Source: Nocardioides panacisoli
GTDB lineage: Bacteria; Actinomycetota; Actinomycetes; Propionibacteriales; Nocardioidaceae
Assembly (NCBI RefSeq): GCF_019448235.1
Contig: NZ_CP080409.1
Span: 3,224,001 to 3,288,000, forward strand
Direction of reading: 5' to 3'
DNA length: 64,000 nucleotides
The position numbers were made by a program, and so were the translations under genes. Below the pieces are notes generated by a model. The model saw only the letters and a program-made list of their open reading frames with translations, was not told the DNA's origin and did no database searches. Shown piece after piece: positions 42,153 through 56,191 of this stretch; within the stretch, counting starts at the first letter, position 1, and every line of letters starts with the position of its first letter.

Positions 42153-42197
42153 GGTCACGAAGTGGCTCTCGGGAGTGACACCCAGGGAAGGACGCTC

Positions 42198-42557
42198 ATG
42201 GAGCTGTACGTGCCGGTGCTCGCGCTGACCGCGCTGGCCGCCGCCTTCGCGGTCGGGTCGGTCGTGATGAGTGCCTTCGTCGGCGGCCCGAAGCGCTACA
42301 ACCGCAACAAGCTCGAGTCCTACGAGTGCGGCATCGACCCCACGCCGCAGGCACTCTCGGGCCGGTTCCCGGTGAAGTACTACACGGTCGCGATGACCTT
42401 CATCATCTTCGACATCGAGATCGTCTTCCTCTACCCCTGGGCGGTCTACTTCGACGAGCTGGGCTGGTTCGGCTTCCTGGCCGTCCTCCTCTTCCTCGTG
42501 AACATCACCATCGCCTACGTCTACGAGTGGCGCCGCGGCGGATTGGACTGGGACTGA
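42198..42557 (+). CDS. nuoA: NADH-quinone oxidoreductase subunit A
   Basis: A 119-aa membrane subunit of complex I with three helices. The conserved loop RYNRNKLESYECGIDP near residue 36 contains the cysteine of the quinone-channel loop. FIIFDIEIVFLYPWAV near 72 is diagnostic. I start at the ATG at 42198, 5 nt after GGGAAGGA; a GTG at 42162 would add 12 residues lying over the regulatory region. It heads the 14-gene nuo operon. Confidence 0.95.
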   Translation: MELYVPVLALTALAAAFAVGSVVMSAFVGGPKRYNRNKLESYECGIDPTPQALSGRFPVKYYTVAMTFIIFDIEIVFLYPWAVYFDELGWFGFLAVLLFLVNITIAYVYEWRRGGLDWD

Positions 42558-42560
42558 CCA

Positions 42561-43111
<551 letters not shown>

Positions 43112-43115
<4 letters not shown>

Positions 43116-43815
43116 GTGACGAGACCTCGCGTCGCGACGACCCCACCAGCGCCGAGGAGCACCAGACCCACGTCCCCGCCCAGGCCGGTGAGGTACGCCG
43201 CGTGGGCGAGCGCCGCGGCATGTTCGGCGCGTCCGGGTCCGGTGACACCAGCGGCTACGGCGGCCTGGTCAAGCCGGTGGTCCTGCCGCCGGCCGCGCAG
43301 CGCCCCTTCGGTGGCTGGTTCGACAACGTCGCCGACGTGCTCGACCCGCTGATCGAACGGGTCGTCATCCACCGTGGCGAGATCACCTTCCACGTGGCGC
43401 GCGAGAACCTCGTCGAGGTCGCCCGGCTGCTGCGCAACGACCCCAAGCTGCGCTTCGAGATGTGCTCCAGCGTCAGCGGCGTGCACTACCCCGGCGACGA
43501 GGGCCGCGAGATGCACGTGGCCTACCACCTGACGTCGATGACCTACAACCGGCGCATCCGGGTCGAGGTCAGCGTGCCCGACGCCGACGCCCACCTGCCG
43601 TCGTTGACCCGGATCTACCCCTCGGTCGACTGGCACGAGCGCGAGACCTACGACATGTTCGGCATCGTCTTCGACGACCACCCGGCGCTGACGCGGATCC
43701 TGATGCCCGACGACTGGCCGGGCCACCCGCAGCGCAAGGACTACCCCCTCGGTGGCATCCCCGTGGAGTACAAGGGAGCGACCGTCCCACCCCCCGACGA
43801 GCGGAGGGAGTACTC

Positions 43816-43819
<4 letters not shown>
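43112..43819 (+). CDS. nuoC: NADH-quinone oxidoreductase subunit C
   Basis: A 235-aa peripheral subunit (30-kDa type). The signature [20 protein letters not shown] near residue 170 and [19 protein letters not shown] near 195 identify it. The first 50 residues are a charged, Gly-rich extension not needed for the fold. The ATGA overlap with nuoB and the same kind of overlap with nuoD indicate coupled translation. NuoC and NuoD are separate genes here. Confidence 0.95.
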
Positions 43820-45155
<1,336 letters not shown>

Positions 45156-45159
<4 letters not shown>

Positions 45160-45977
45160 CTGAGGCGAGTACGCCGGAGCTGGACGAGACCACGATCGGC
45201 GAGCTGCGCGAGATCGCGGCCCGCTACCCCGAGAAGCGCTCGGGCCTGCTGCCGATGCTGCACCTGGTGCAGTCGGTGCAGGGCAAGGTCACTCCCGAGG
45301 GCATCGAGACCTGCGCGGAGATCCTCGACATCAGCGCCGCGGACGTCAACGGCGTCGCGACGTTCTACACCATGTACAAGCGGCACGCGGTCGGCGACTA
45401 CCACGTCGGGGTGTGCACCAACACGCTGTGCGCGGTGATGGGCGGCGACCAGATCCTGGCGCGGCTGCAGGACCACCTCGGCGTCGGCAACGACGAGACG
45501 ACCGAGGAGGGGCCCGGCGGCAGGTCGATCACCCTCGAGCACGTCGAGTGCAACGCGGCCTGCGACTACGCCCCGGTGATGATGGTCAACTGGGAGTTCA
45601 TGGACAACATGACCCCCGAGTCGGCGGTCGAGCTGGTCGACCGGCTCCGTGCCGGCGAGGAGGTCACCGCGAGCCGCGGCCCCCGCCTGTGCACCTGGCG
45701 CGAGACCGAACGGGTGCTGGCCGGCTTCCCCGACGGCCGCGTGGACGAGGGACCCGCCGCCGGACCCGCGAGCACCGTCGGCCTGGCGATCGCCCGCGAG
45801 CGCGGCTGGACCGCCCCGGACCCGCAGGCCTCCGGTGCCACCGAGCTGCCCGGGTCCAAGGAGGGCGCGGTCGCCGACGCGGACACCCAGCGTGCCGAGT
45901 CCGACACCGTCGCCGAGCAGAAGCCCGGCGCCGGGAGCCCGGCCGAGCGCACCGATGCCGAGGAAGGTGACGCCTGA
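45156..45977 (+). CDS. nuoE: NADH-quinone oxidoreductase subunit E
   Basis: A 273-aa peripheral subunit with a [2Fe-2S] thioredoxin-like fold. Ligands are in [12 protein letters not shown] near residue 87 and [12 protein letters not shown] near 130. The C terminus runs about 100 residues past the usual end with an acidic, Ala/Glu-rich tail, as in other actinobacteria. It touches nuoF by one base (TGATG). Confidence 0.95.
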
Positions 45978-47278
45978 TGTTGACCCCGGTCCTCACCGAC
46001 ATGTGGGACGTGGAGCAGTCCTGGAAGCTCGCGTCGTATGAAGCCAAGGGCGGCTACGGGTCGCTCGACGCGGCGTTCGGCACGGAGCAGGACGCCATCA
46101 TCGAGATGGTCAAGGAGGCCGGCCTCCGCGGACGCGGCGGCGCGGGCTTCCCCACCGGCATGAAGTGGTCCTTCATCCCCCAGGACAACCCCAAGCCGAA
46201 GTACCTCGTCGTCAACGCCGACGAGTCCGAGCCGGGGACCTGCAAGGACATCCCGCTGATGATGGCCAACCCCCACGTGCTCGTCGAGGGCGTCATCGTC
46301 AGCTCCTATGCCATCCGTGCCAACAAGGCCTTCATCTACATCCGTGGCGAGGTCGCCCACGTGATCCGGCGCGTGCAGGCCGCCGTGGCCGAGGCGTACG
46401 CCGCCGGCCACCTCGGCAAGGACATACACGGGTCGGGGTTCGACCTCGACGTGGTCGTCCACGCCGGTGCGGGCGCCTACATCTGCGGTGAGGAGACCGC
46501 GCTGCTGGAGGGACTGGAGGGTCGCCGCGGGCAGCCGCGGCTCCGGCCGCCGTTCCCCGCGGTCGCCGGCCTCTACGCCAGCCCGACGGTGATCAACAAC
46601 GTCGAGTCGATCGCGTCGGTGCCCAGCATCGTGGCCAACGGTGCGGACTGGTTCAGCTCCATGGGCACCGAGAAGTCCAAGGGCTACGGGATCTTCTCGC
46701 TCTCGGGCCACGTGCGGAAGCCGGGACAGTACGAAGCGCCGTTGGGCATCACGCTGCGCCAGCTGCTCGACCTCGCCGGCGGGGTCCGCGAGGGCCACGA
46801 GCTGAAGTTCTGGACACCCGGCGGCTCCAGTACGCCGATCCTCACCGACGAGCACCTCGACGTGCCGCTGGATTTCGAGGCGATCGGGGAGGCGGGCTCC
46901 ATGCTCGGCACCCGGGCGCTGCAGGTCTTCGACGACACCGTCTGCGTGGTGCGGGCCGTGCTGCGGTGGACGGAGTTCTACAAGCACGAGTCCTGCGGCA
47001 AGTGCACCCCGTGCCGTGAGGGCACCTGGTGGCTGGTGCAGACCCTGGCGCGGCTCGAGCGCGGCGAGGGCGACGAGGCCGACCTCGACCTGCTGCTGGA
47101 CCAGTGCGACAACATCCTGGGCCGCTCCTTCTGTGCCCTGGGTGACGGTGCGACGAGCCCGATCTCGAGCTCGATCAAGTACTTCCGCGAGGAGTACCTC
47201 GCCCACCTCACCGAGGGTGGGTGCCCCTTCGATCCCGCGCGGTCGACCGCGTGGGCCGGGACGGAGGTGCCGGCATGA
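45977..47278 (+). CDS. nuoF: NADH-quinone oxidoreductase subunit F
   Basis: A 433-aa subunit that binds NADH and FMN and holds one [4Fe-4S] cluster. [18 protein letters not shown] near residue 50 is the FMN/NADH site, [20 protein letters not shown] near 168 is the second block, and [12 protein letters not shown] near 338 with SFCALGDG supplies the cluster cysteines. All are intact. Confidence 0.96.
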   Translation: MLTPVLTDMWDVEQSWKLASYEAKGGYGSLDAAFGTEQDAIIEMVKEAGLRGRGGAGFPTGMKWSFIPQDNPKPKYLVVNADESEPGTCKDIPLMMANPHVLVEGVIVSSYAIRANKAFIYIRGEVAHVIRRVQAAVAEAYAAGHLGKDIHGSGFDLDVVVHAGAGAYICGEETALLEGLEGRRGQPRLRPPFPAVAGLYASPTVINNVESIASVPSIVANGADWFSSMGTEKSKGYGIFSLSGHVRKPGQYEAPLGITLRQLLDLAGGVREGHELKFWTPGGSSTPILTDEHLDVPLDFEAIGEAGSMLGTRALQVFDDTVCVVRAVLRWTEFYKHESCGKCTPCREGTWWLVQTLARLERGEGDEADLDLLLDQCDNILGRSFCALGDGATSPISSSIKYFREEYLAHLTEGGCPFDPARSTAWAGTEVPA

Positions 47279-49722
47279 GCGCCGGTGAGGTCGAGCGGAC
47301 CGACCTGGTCAACGTCACCATCGACGGCGTCCAGGTCTCGGTGCCCAAGGACACCTTGGTGATCCGCGCCGCCGAGCAGGTCGGCGTGGAGATCCCGCGG
47401 TTCTGCGACCACCCGCTGCTGGAGCCGGTGGGCGCCTGCCGTCAGTGCCTGGTCGACATCCCCGACGCGGGCAACGGACGCGGCTTCCCCAAGCCGATCG
47501 CCTCGTGCACCCAGCCGGTCGCCGATGGGATGGTCATCAACACGCAGGCCACCAGCGAGGTCGCCGACAAGGCCCAGCAGGGCGTGATGGAGTTCCTGCT
47601 GATCAACCACCCGTTGGACTGCCCGGTGTGCGACAAGGGCGGCGAGTGCCCGCTGCAGAACCAGGCGATGAGCAACGGTCGCGGCGAGTCCCGCTTCAAC
47701 AGCGGCCAGCACCAGAACGTCAAGCGCACCTTCCCCAAGCCGATCAACCTCGCGCCCAACGTGCTGCTGGACCGCGAGCGCTGCATCGTGTGCCAGCGCT
47801 GCACCCGGTTCGCCGACGAGATCGCCGGTGACCCGTTCATCGCGCTGCTCGAGCGGGGTGCGGAGCAGCAGATCGGCATCGCCGAGGACGCGCCGTTCCT
47901 CTCCTACTTCTCCGGCAACGTGATCCAGATCTGCCCGGTGGGCGCGCTCACCTCGGCCCAGTACCGCTTCCGGTCCCGTCCCTTCGACCTGGTCTCCACG
48001 CCCGCGATCGCCGAGCACGACGCCTGCGGGTCGGCGATCCGTGTCGACCACCGCCGCGGCACGGTGATGCGCCGCCTGGCCGGCAACGACCCCGAGGTCA
48101 ACGAGGAGTGGATCACCGACAAGGACCGCTTCGCCTTCACCTACGCGGCCGCTGCGGACCGCCTGACGCATCCGCAGGTCCGTGACGAGGACGGCCAGCT
48201 GCGTCCGGCGTCGTGGCCGGAGGCCTTCGTGGTGGCGGCCCGCGGCCTGGCGGCTGCCCGCGACGCCGGCGGTGTCGGCGTACTCCCGGGCGGTCGGCTC
48301 ATCGCCGAGGACGCCTACGCCTACGGCAAGTTCGCGCGGCTGGCGGTCGGCACCAACGACGTCGACTTCCGCGCCCGGCCCCACTCGGCCGAGGAGGCGG
48401 AGTTCCTCGCCGCCCGCGTCGCGCTCACCACGCCCGACGGCGGTGGCGTGACCTACGCCGACCTCGAGCGCGCCGGCACCGTGGTGCTGGCCGGTCTGGA
48501 GCCCGAGGACGAGGCCGGCGCGATCTTCCTGCGGCTGCGCAAGTCCGTCCGCGCCGGCGGCACCGAGGTCGTCGCCGTCGCTCCCCACACCACCCGCGGC
48601 CTCGGCAAGCTGGGGGCACGGTTGGTGCGCACCGCCCCCGGTGAGGAGGCCGCCGCGCTGGCCGACCTGGCCGACGAGCTCGACGGCTCCGCCGTGGTCC
48701 TGGTCGGCGAACGACTCGCGACCGTGCCCGGGGCACTGGCCGCGGCCGCCGACCTCGCCGACCGCAGCGGTGCCCGGCTGGCCTGGGTGCCGCGTCGTGC
48801 GGGTGACCGTGGCGCGGTCGAGGCCGGCTGCCTGCCGTGGCTGCTCCCGGGAGGACGCCCGCTCGCCGACGCCAGTGCCCGTGTCGACGTCGCCACCGCC
48901 TGGGGCGTCGAGGGCCTGCCCGACACCGCCGGCCGCGACGCCGACGCGATGCTGGCCGCCGCCGCGGCCGGACAGCTCGGTGGCCTGGTCGTGGGCGGCG
49001 TCGACCCCGCCGACACCGCCGACCCCGAGCTGATGCGCGCGGCCGTCGAGGCCGCTGGTTTCGTCGTCGCGCTGGACCTGCGCGAGACCGAGGTGACCCG
49101 GGCCGCCGACGTGGTCTTCCCCGTCGCCGCGGTCAGCCAGAAGGCCGGCACCTTCGTCAACTGGGAGGGGCGCGCACGCTCCTTCGAGGCCGCGATGGAG
49201 CAGCCGGGTGCGTTGCCCGACCTCCGGGTGCTGGCCGGCATCTCCGAGGAGATGGGCCACCCGATCGGGTTCCGTACCGTCGCCGAGGCGCGCCGCGAGA
49301 TGGCCCAGCTCGGGCCGTGGGACGGGGAGCGGCCGGGGCTCGAGACCTCGGAGGCTCGCTCCTCGCACTCGACGCCTCGCACAGCCGGTGATGCCGGTGA
49401 CGGTCTTCGCCTGGCGACCTGGAAGCTCTCGCTGGACAACGGGTCGATGCAGGCCGGTGACAAGTACCTCGAGGCGAGTGCCCGTCCGGTCGTGGCGCTG
49501 CTGCCGCAGCGGGTGTACGACGCCTGCGGGCCGACCGTGACGCTGACCGGTGACCGCGGCTCGGTCACCCTCCCCGCCGAGGTCGCCGACCTGCCGGCGG
49601 ACACCGTGTGGGTGCCGGCCAACTCCTTCGGTGCGGGCGTCCTCAGCGACCTGGCGTCGCCGGGCAGCCGCGTCCGGGTGACCGGCGAGGATGGTCAGAC
49701 CGACGAGGGGAGTGGGTCCTGA
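47275..49722 (+). CDS. nuoG: NADH-quinone oxidoreductase subunit G
   Basis: An 815-aa Fe-S subunit. The N terminus has the [2Fe-2S] ligands in [15 protein letters not shown] near residue 44, then [14 protein letters not shown] near 117 and [10 protein letters not shown] near 170 for further clusters. A molybdopterin-oxidoreductase-like part follows from about 240. Between about residues 685 and 715 a Ser/Thr/Gly-rich insert ([20 protein letters not shown]) is encoded by CTCGAGACC-type repeat-like DNA at about 49338-49395. The frame is open through it. Confidence 0.94.
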   Translation: MSAGEVERTDLVNVTIDGVQVSVPKDTLVIRAAEQVGVEIPRFCDHPLLEPVGACRQCLVDIPDAGNGRGFPKPIASCTQPVADGMVINTQATSEVADKAQQGVMEFLLINHPLDCPVCDKGGECPLQNQAMSNGRGESRFNSGQHQNVKRTFPKPINLAPNVLLDRERCIVCQRCTRFADEIAGDPFIALLERGAEQQIGIAEDAPFLSYFSGNVIQICPVGALTSAQYRFRSRPFDLVSTPAIAEHDACGSAIRVDHRRGTVMRRLAGNDPEVNEEWITDKDRFAFTYAAAADRLTHPQVRDEDGQLRPASWPEAFVVAARGLAAARDAGGVGVLPGGRLIAEDAYAYGKFARLAVGTNDVDFRARPHSAEEAEFLAARVALTTPDGGGVTYADLERAGTVVLAGLEPEDEAGAIFLRLRKSVRAGGTEVVAVAPHTTRGLGKLGARLVRTAPGEEAAALADLADELDGSAVVLVGERLATVPGALAAAADLADRSGARLAWVPRRAGDRGAVEAGCLPWLLPGGRPLADASARVDVATAWGVEGLPDTAGRDADAMLAAAAAGQLGGLVVGGVDPADTADPELMRAAVEAAGFVVALDLRETEVTRAADVVFPVAAVSQKAGTFVNWEGRARSFEAAMEQPGALPDLRVLAGISEEMGHPIGFRTVAEARREMAQLGPWDGERPGLETSEARSSHSTPRTAGDAGDGLRLATWKLSLDNGSMQAGDKYLEASARPVVALLPQRVYDACGPTVTLTGDRGSVTLPAEVADLPADTVWVPANSFGAGVLSDLASPGSRVRVTGEDGQTDEGSGS

Positions 49723-50996
49723 TGGAGGACTACGGCCTCGGACTCTTCGGCGGCGACCCGTGGTGGGTCGTGCTGATCAAGACCCTGCTGGTCTTCGTGG
49801 TCCTGGTGCTGCTCACGCTGTTCAACATCTGGTGGGAGCGCCGGGTCGTGGCCCGGATGCAGCACCGGATCGGGCCCAACGTGCACGGCCCCTTCGGCCT
49901 GCTGCAGTCGTTGGCCGACGGCGTGAAGCTGGCGCTGAAGGAGGACATCATCCCCAAGGCGGCCGACAAGGCCGTCTACCTGATCGCCCCGGTCGTCGCC
50001 ACGGTGCCGGCGTTCGTCACCTTCAGCGTGATCCCGTTCGGTCCGGAGGTGAACTTCTTCGGCGTGCAGACGCCGCTGCAGCTCACCGACATGCCGGTGG
50101 CGGTGCTCTTCGTGATGGCGATCGCCTCGATCGGCATCTACGGCATCGTGCTCGGCGGCTGGTCGAGCGGGTCGACGTACTCCCTGCTGGGCGGTCTGCG
50201 CTCCAGCGCCCAGATGATCTCGTACGAGGTCTCGATGGGGCTCGCGCTGGTCAGCGTGTTCATGTACGCCGGCTCGATGTCGACCAGCGAGATCGTCGCC
50301 GCGCAGGACGACCTCTGGTTCGGCCTGGTGCTGCTGCCCTCCTTCGTGATCTACGTGATCTCGATGGTGGGCGAGACCAACCGCGCGCCGTTCGACCTCC
50401 CCGAGGCCGAGGGTGAGCTGGTCGGTGGCTTCCACACCGAGTACTCCTCGCTGAAGTTCGCGCTGTTCTTCCTCGCCGAGTACATCAACATGGCCACGGT
50501 CTCCGCGCTGGCGACGACGCTGTTCCTCGGCGGCTGGGCCGCGCCGTTCTGGATCGACGAGGTCTGGGCGGGCGCCAACGAGGGCTACTGGCCGGTGCTG
50601 TGGTTCTTCGGCAAGGTCCTGTTCTTCATCTACATCTTCATCTGGCTCCGGGGCACCCTGCCGCGGCTGCGCTACGACCAGTTCATGGCCTTCGGCTGGA
50701 AGGTGCTGATCCCGGTCGCCCTGGCGTGGACCGTGGCCGTGGCCGCGATGCGGCTCATCCGTCCCGAGCTGGAGCTGGACCGGCAGGGGCTGCTGTTCAT
50801 CGCGGCCGGACTGGCGCTGGTGTTCGTGCTGCTGATGCTGATCCCCGAGTCCAAGGCGGATCGCGACGAGGAGTCGACCGTGGCCGGCCCGCGGGAGGGC
50901 GGCTACCCGGTGCCGCCGATGCCGGCCGGTGGCCCCGTCCGCGGCTCGGCGCAGCCGCTGGTCTTCGAAACCGACGCGGAGGAGAGTCATGAGTGA
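49722..50996 (+). CDS. nuoH: NADH-quinone oxidoreductase subunit H
   Basis: A 424-aa membrane subunit that joins the quinone site to the proton channels. About eight helices; [21 protein letters not shown] near residue 40 and [22 protein letters not shown] near 223 are its two conserved loops. The C terminus has a cytoplasmic Pro/Gly-rich tail of about 45 residues. The stop overlaps nuoI by 8 nt. Confidence 0.96.
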   Translation: MEDYGLGLFGGDPWWVVLIKTLLVFVVLVLLTLFNIWWERRVVARMQHRIGPNVHGPFGLLQSLADGVKLALKEDIIPKAADKAVYLIAPVVATVPAFVTFSVIPFGPEVNFFGVQTPLQLTDMPVAVLFVMAIASIGIYGIVLGGWSSGSTYSLLGGLRSSAQMISYEVSMGLALVSVFMYAGSMSTSEIVAAQDDLWFGLVLLPSFVIYVISMVGETNRAPFDLPEAEGELVGGFHTEYSSLKFALFFLAEYINMATVSALATTLFLGGWAAPFWIDEVWAGANEGYWPVLWFFGKVLFFIYIFIWLRGTLPRLRYDQFMAFGWKVLIPVALAWTVAVAAMRLIRPELELDRQGLLFIAAGLALVFVLLMLIPESKADRDEESTVAGPREGGYPVPPMPAGGPVRGSAQPLVFETDAEESHE

Positions 50997-51627
50997 CGAG
51001 AAGGGCCAGAGCCTGAGGGAGCAGCTCTGGGACCCGGTCGCCGGGTTCGGGGTGACGTTCCGGACGATGTTCCGCAAGACCGTCACCGAGCAGTACCCCA
51101 AGGAGCCCAAGCAGACCGCGCCACGCTTCCACGGCCGCCACCAGCTCAACCGGTGGCCCGACGGCCTGGAGAAGTGCGTCGGCTGCGAGCTGTGCGCCTG
51201 GGCGTGCCCCGCGGACGCCATCTACGTCGAGGGCGCCTCCAACAGCGACGAGCCCGACGCCGCGGGCAACTCCCAGCGGTTCTCGCCGGGGGAGCGCTAC
51301 GGCGCCGTCTACCAGATCAACTACCTGCGCTGCATCCTGTGCGGCCTGTGCATCGAGGCCTGCCCGACGCGCGCGCTGACGATGACCAACGAGTTCGAGC
51401 TGGCCGACGACAACCGGGCGGACCTGATCTATGAGAAGTCCGACCTGCTCGCGCCGCTGCTGCCCGGCATGGAGCAGCCGCCGCACGAGATGAAGCTCGG
51501 CGAGGACGAGGTCGACTACTACCGCGGTGAGTTCACCCCCGTCGCGGAGCCGCCCGAGGCCGACGCCCCCGGCGGCGCCCCGGCCGCGATGACCGAGCAG
51601 CTGACCGAGCAGGGGGAGGCCCGGTGA
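50989..51627 (+). CDS. nuoI: NADH-quinone oxidoreductase subunit I
   Basis: A 212-aa ferredoxin-like subunit with two [4Fe-4S] clusters: [12 protein letters not shown] near residue 64 and [12 protein letters not shown] near 114. It passes electrons to NuoB. Its ATG overlaps the nuoH stop region, and GGAGAG lies just upstream. The C-terminal 40 residues are an acidic extension. Confidence 0.96.
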   Translation: MSDEKGQSLREQLWDPVAGFGVTFRTMFRKTVTEQYPKEPKQTAPRFHGRHQLNRWPDGLEKCVGCELCAWACPADAIYVEGASNSDEPDAAGNSQRFSPGERYGAVYQINYLRCILCGLCIEACPTRALTMTNEFELADDNRADLIYEKSDLLAPLLPGMEQPPHEMKLGEDEVDYYRGEFTPVAEPPEADAPGGAPAAMTEQLTEQGEAR

Positions 51628-52427
51628 CCGCGTTCTGGGTCCTCGCCCCGCTGATGGTGGCGGCGGCGCTGGGCATCCTCTTCGTCCGCAAGGCCGTGCA
51701 CGCCGCGCTGCTGCTGGCGACGGTGATGATCAGCCTCGCCGTGCTGTACGCCGTCCTCGAGGCGCCGTTCCTGTTCGCCGTGCAGATCATCGTCTACACC
51801 GGCGCGATCCTGATGCTGTTCCTGTTCGTCGTGATGCTCGTCGGCGTGGACGCCTCCGACTCCCTGGTGGAGACGATCCGCGGCCAGCGGGCGTCTGCCT
51901 GGGCGGTCGGCCTCGGCTTCGTGGTGCTGCTGGTCGTCGGCTTCGCCCAGCTGTCCTTCGGTGCCGCGGTCGGCCTCGAGGAGGCCAACGACCCCGGCAA
52001 CGTCGAGGGGCTGGCCGGCCTGATGCTCTCCCGCTACGTCATCGCCTTCGAGGCGACCGCCGCGCTGCTGATCACCGCCGCGGTCGGGGCGATGGTCCTC
52101 GCGCACCGCGAACGACTCGACCCCAAGCGCAGCCAGGCCGAGGTGGCCGCGGACCGCGTCCGCGCGCTGACCGAGGAGGACAAGCCGCTCGGCTCCCTGC
52201 CGGCGCCCGGTGTCTACGCCCGGCACAACGCCGTCGACACCCCGGCGCTGCTGCCCGACGGCAGCCCGGCCCCCTCGTCGGTGTCCCGCGTGCTCGCCGC
52301 CCGCGGCAACGTCGGCTCGGCCGCGGACGCCGCCGACGACGTCAGCGACCTGCTGGGGCGCGAGGACCGCGGTGACCGGACGCCACCCGACGGCCCCGTC
52401 GACCACGAGGACGGTGAGGACGCATGA
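51624..52427 (+). CDS. nuoJ: NADH-quinone oxidoreductase subunit J
   Basis: A 267-aa membrane subunit with about five helices in the first 170 residues, including [21 protein letters not shown] near residue 52, the conserved pi-bulge helix. The remaining 100 residues are a soluble charged tail, longer than in E. coli. The GTG start shares four bases with nuoI, and the stop overlaps nuoK. Confidence 0.94.
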   Translation: MTAFWVLAPLMVAAALGILFVRKAVHAALLLATVMISLAVLYAVLEAPFLFAVQIIVYTGAILMLFLFVVMLVGVDASDSLVETIRGQRASAWAVGLGFVVLLVVGFAQLSFGAAVGLEEANDPGNVEGLAGLMLSRYVIAFEATAALLITAAVGAMVLAHRERLDPKRSQAEVAADRVRALTEEDKPLGSLPAPGVYARHNAVDTPALLPDGSPAPSSVSRVLAARGNVGSAADAADDVSDLLGREDRGDRTPPDGPVDHEDGEDA

Positions 52428-52717
52428 CCGAATACGTCGTCCTGTCGGCCATCCTGTTCACCATCGGTGGCATCGGCGTACTGACGCGGCGCAACGCGAT
52501 CGTGGTGTTCATGTGCGTGGAGCTGATGCTCAACGCCTGCAACCTCGCCTTCGTGGCCTTCGCCCGCCAGCACGGCAACCTCGACGGTCAGGTGGCCGCC
52601 TTCTTCGTGATGGTGGTCGCCGCGGCCGAGGTCGTCGTCGGACTGGCGATCATCATGACCATCTTCCGGACCCGTCGCTCGGCCTCGGTCGACGACGCGA
52701 GCCTGCTGAAGTTCTGA
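52424..52717 (+). CDS. nuoK: NADH-quinone oxidoreductase subunit K
   Basis: A 97-aa membrane subunit with three helices. [21 protein letters not shown] near residue 26 holds the conserved glutamate, and [18 protein letters not shown] near 66 the second. It is a MrpC homologue and part of the proton path. The length is standard. Only 7 nt separate it from nuoL. Confidence 0.96.
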   Translation: MTEYVVLSAILFTIGGIGVLTRRNAIVVFMCVELMLNACNLAFVAFARQHGNLDGQVAAFFVMVVAAAEVVVGLAIIMTIFRTRRSASVDDASLLKF

Positions 52718-52724
52718 GGCGCTG

Positions 52725-54674
52725 ATGACACCCTCCCTCGTTGCCCTGTCCGCTGCCGCCGAGGAGCCGCACGTCCCGGTCGTGGACCCCTCGGTCGCCG
52801 ACGGCGCCTTCTCGCTGCTGTGGCTGATCATCGCGCTGCCGCTGCTGGGAGCGGTCGTGCTGCTGGTCGGCGGTCGGCTCACCGACCGGTGGGGCCACCT
52901 GCTCGGCACGGCCACCGCGCTCGGCTCCTTCGCGATCAGCCTGGTGCTGTTCCTGCGCCTCCTCGGCCGTGCCGATGACGACCGGCAGATCAGCCAACAC
53001 CTCTACGACTGGATCGACGTGGGCGGGCTCCACGTCGGGATGGACCTGCTCTACGACCCGTTGAGCGCGCTGTTCCTGCTGCTCATCACCGGTGTCGGGT
53101 CGCTGATCCACATCTACTCCATCGGCTACATGTCCCACGACGTGCGTCGGCGCCGGTTCTTCGCCTACCTGAACCTCTTCGTCGCCGCGATGCTGATGCT
53201 GGTGCTCGCCGAGAACTACGTCGGCGTCTTCCTCGGCTGGGAGGGCGTGGGCCTCGCCTCGTACCTGCTGATCGGCTTCTGGCAGCACAAGCCCTCGGCG
53301 GCCGCCGCGGCCAAGAAGGCCTTCGTCATCAACCGCGTCGGTGACATGGGGATGTCGCTGGCGATCTTCCTCGCGTTCGTCACCTTCGGGTCCACCAGCT
53401 TCACCGTGATCAGCGCGGCCGCCCCCGGCGCCGCGGAGGGCACCCTGACCGCCCTCGGTGTCCTGCTGCTCATCGGCGCCTGCGGCAAGTCCGCCCAGGT
53501 GCCGCTGCAGGCCTGGCTGCTGGACGCGATGGAGGGTCCGACCCCGGTCTCGGCCCTCATCCACGCCGCCACGATGGTCACCGCCGGCGTCTACCTGATC
53601 GTGCGCTCCAACTTCATCTTCGAGCTCGCGCCGCACGCGCAGACCGCCGTGGTCGTCGTGGCCGTGGTGACGCTGCTGTGGGGTGCGGTCATCGGGTGCG
53701 CCAAGGACGACATCAAGAAGGCGCTGGCCGGGTCCACGATGAGCCAGATCGGCTACATGATGCTCGGAGCGGGCCTCGGCGTCGCGGGCTACGCCTTCGC
53801 GATCTTCCACCTGATCACCCACGGCTTCTTCAAGGCCAACATGTTCCTCGGCGCCGGGTCGGTCATGCACGCGATGGACGACGAGGTCGACATGCGGCGC
53901 TACGGCGGGCTGTCGAAGATGCTGCCGGTCACCTTCCTGACCTTCGCCATGGGCTACCTGGCCATCATCGGCTTCCCCGGCTTCTCCGGGTTCTGGTCCA
54001 AGGACAAGATCATCGAGACCGCCCTGGTGGAGAACTGGGTCGTCGGTGTCTGCGCGCTGCTCGGTGCCGGCATCACCGGTTTCTACATGACCCGCCTGAT
54101 GCTGATGACCTTCTTCGGCGAGAAGCGGTGGGCCGAGGACGCCCACCCGCACGAGTCGCCTGCCGTGATGACCGGCCCGCTGGTCGTGCTCGCGGCCCTC
54201 TCGGTGCTGGGCGGTGTCCTGGTGCTCGGCGACTGGATCGTCACCTTCCTCGAGCCGGTGGTCGGCCATGCCGAGCACCACGAGCCGCCGCTGCCGATCA
54301 TCGTGATCACGATGATCACCGTGGCGACGGTGGCGGTCGGCGTCGCGCTCGCGTTCTGGCTCTTCGGTCGCCAGGCCGTGCCGCGGGAGGCGCCGAGCGA
54401 GGTCTCCTTCCTCACCCGCGCCGCCCGTCGTGACGTCTACGGCGACGACATCAACGAGGCGCTCGTGGTCGGGCCCGGTCGGCACCTGGTGCGGACCGCC
54501 GTGGCCACCGACAAGGCCCTCATCGACGGCGCCGTCACCGGCGGCGGCACGATGATCGGTGCCCTCGGAGCGGTGCTGCGGCGTACCCAGACCGGCTACG
54601 TCCGCTCCTATGCCCTGTCCGTGCTCGGCGGCGCGCTGCTGCTCGTGCTGATCATCGTGGCGGTGAACCTCTGA
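52725..54674 (+). CDS. nuoL: NADH-quinone oxidoreductase subunit L
   Basis: A 649-aa antiporter-like subunit with about 16 helices. [17 protein letters not shown] near residue 168 and the lysine-bearing helices (for example [20 protein letters not shown] near 265) are typical. The C-terminal lateral helix and final transmembrane helix are present. It starts at an ATG at 52725 and ends sharing one base with nuoM. Confidence 0.96.
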   Translation: MTPSLVALSAAAEEPHVPVVDPSVADGAFSLLWLIIALPLLGAVVLLVGGRLTDRWGHLLGTATALGSFAISLVLFLRLLGRADDDRQISQHLYDWIDVGGLHVGMDLLYDPLSALFLLLITGVGSLIHIYSIGYMSHDVRRRRFFAYLNLFVAAMLMLVLAENYVGVFLGWEGVGLASYLLIGFWQHKPSAAAAAKKAFVINRVGDMGMSLAIFLAFVTFGSTSFTVISAAAPGAAEGTLTALGVLLLIGACGKSAQVPLQAWLLDAMEGPTPVSALIHAATMVTAGVYLIVRSNFIFELAPHAQTAVVVVAVVTLLWGAVIGCAKDDIKKALAGSTMSQIGYMMLGAGLGVAGYAFAIFHLITHGFFKANMFLGAGSVMHAMDDEVDMRRYGGLSKMLPVTFLTFAMGYLAIIGFPGFSGFWSKDKIIETALVENWVVGVCALLGAGITGFYMTRLMLMTFFGEKRWAEDAHPHESPAVMTGPLVVLAALSVLGGVLVLGDWIVTFLEPVVGHAEHHEPPLPIIVITMITVATVAVGVALAFWLFGRQAVPREAPSEVSFLTRAARRDVYGDDINEALVVGPGRHLVRTAVATDKALIDGAVTGGGTMIGALGAVLRRTQTGYVRSYALSVLGGALLLVLIIVAVNL

Positions 54675-56191
54675 TGCTCTCCCTGCTCATCGCTCTGCCC
54701 CTGGTGGGTGCCCTCGCGGTGGCGCTGCTGCCGCAGCGGCTCAGCAAGCCCGCCGGCCTGGGCGTCGCGCTCGTGACGCTGGCGATCAGCCTGGTCGCCG
54801 CGGCGCAGTACCAGCTCGACGGCGGCATGCAGTTCACCTACACCGCCGACTGGATCGAGGCGCTCGGCGTGCACTACGCCGTGGGCCTGGACGGCCTCGG
54901 CCTGCTGATGGTGCTGCTCACCACCGTGCTGGTGCCGATCGTGCTGGTCGCGGAGTGGCTCACCGTCGAGGACGAGTCGGGCCGCGGTCCGCGCAGCTTC
55001 ATCGCCTGGACGTTGGCGCTGGAGGCCCTCTCGCTGGCGGTCTTCACCGCCACTGACGTGTTCCTCTTCTACGTCGTCTTCGAGGCCACGCTGATCCCGG
55101 CGTACTTCCTCGTCGGTGGCTTCGGCCGCGACGGACGCGGTGCCGCGGCGCTGAAGTTCCTGATGTTCCAGCTCGCCGGCGGCCTGGTGCTGCTCGCGGC
55201 GGTGATCGGGCTCTACGTCGTCTCCGCCGAGGCCGGTGAGCCGTCCTACCTGCTCACCGACCTGGCCGCACTCGACATCGGCACCGAGGCGGGCCGCTGG
55301 CTCTTCGCCGGGTTCTTCTTCGCCTTCGCGGTGAAGGCGCCGCTGTTCCCGGTCCACACCTGGCTGGCCGACACCACCGAGAAGGCCACCCCGGGCACCT
55401 CCACGCTGCTGGTGTGCGTGCTGGACAAGATCGGCACCTTCGGCATGCTGCGCTTCTGCCTCGGGCTCTTCCCCGAGGCCTCGCAGTGGGCGACGCCGCT
55501 GGTGATCACCCTGGCGCTGGTCTCCATCGTCTACGGCGCGCTGCTGGCCATCGGCCAGGACGACGTGCTGCGGCTGATCGGGCTCACCTCGCTGAGCCAC
55601 TTCGGCTTCATCACCCTCGGCATCTTCGCCTTCACCACCCAGGGCGGCTCCGGCGCGATCCTCTACATGGTCAACCACGGGCTCGCGACCGCCGGGCTGT
55701 TCCTGCTGGCCGGCTACGTCTACCACCGCAGCGGCACCATGAGCATCCGCGAGATGGGCGGCATGGAGAAGGTCACGCCGGTGCTCGCCGGCCTCTTCCT
55801 GATCGCCGGCCTGGCCACGCTCGGCCTGCCCGGGCTCAGCCCCTTCATCAGCGAGTTCCTCGTGCTGCTCTCGGCGTTCGACTACGCCTGGTGGGCCGGT
55901 GCGGTCGCGGTCACGGGCATCGTGCTCGCCGCGATCTACGTGCTGTGGCTCTACCAGCGCACGATGACCGGTCCGACCACACCGGCCGTGGCGGACGCGA
56001 AGGACCTCGGCGTCCGTGAGCTGGCGGCCGTCGTCCCGCTCGTGGCGGCCCTGGTGTTCTTCGGGTTCTTCCCGGGTCCGCTGCTCGACGTCAGCAACCC
56101 GATGATCGGCGACCTGCTCACGGAGGTGGGGGTCAGCGACGACCCACCCGTCGTGAGCGGTGAGCACGCGAGCGGCGAGGAGGCGCACTGA
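54674..56191 (+). CDS. nuoM: NADH-quinone oxidoreductase subunit M
   Basis: A 505-aa antiporter-like proton pump subunit with about 14 helices. The lysine region APLFPVHTWLADTTEKATPG near residue 222 and the conserved glutamate region FYVVFEATLIPAYFLVGG near 132 identify it as NuoM. The ATG shares its first base with the nuoL stop, and its stop shares one base with nuoN. Confidence 0.96.
   Translation: MLSLLIALPLVGALAVALLPQRLSKPAGLGVALVTLAISLVAAAQYQLDGGMQFTYTADWIEALGVHYAVGLDGLGLLMVLLTTVLVPIVLVAEWLTVEDESGRGPRSFIAWTLALEALSLAVFTATDVFLFYVVFEATLIPAYFLVGGFGRDGRGAAALKFLMFQLAGGLVLLAAVIGLYVVSAEAGEPSYLLTDLAALDIGTEAGRWLFAGFFFAFAVKAPLFPVHTWLADTTEKATPGTSTLLVCVLDKIGTFGMLRFCLGLFPEASQWATPLVITLALVSIVYGALLAIGQDDVLRLIGLTSLSHFGFITLGIFAFTTQGGSGAILYMVNHGLATAGLFLLAGYVYHRSGTMSIREMGGMEKVTPVLAGLFLIAGLATLGLPGLSPFISEFLVLLSAFDYAWWAGAVAVTGIVLAAIYVLWLYQRTMTGPTTPAVADAKDLGVRELAAVVPLVAALVFFGFFPGPLLDVSNPMIGDLLTEVGVSDDPPVVSGEHASGEEAH

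Noticed and set aside
42003..42197. A small or regulatory RNA gene between menG and nuoA
   Set aside because: Only promoter-like and Rex-like sequence and a short TCACTAGTGA palindrome are visible; there is no convincing RNA fold or terminator.
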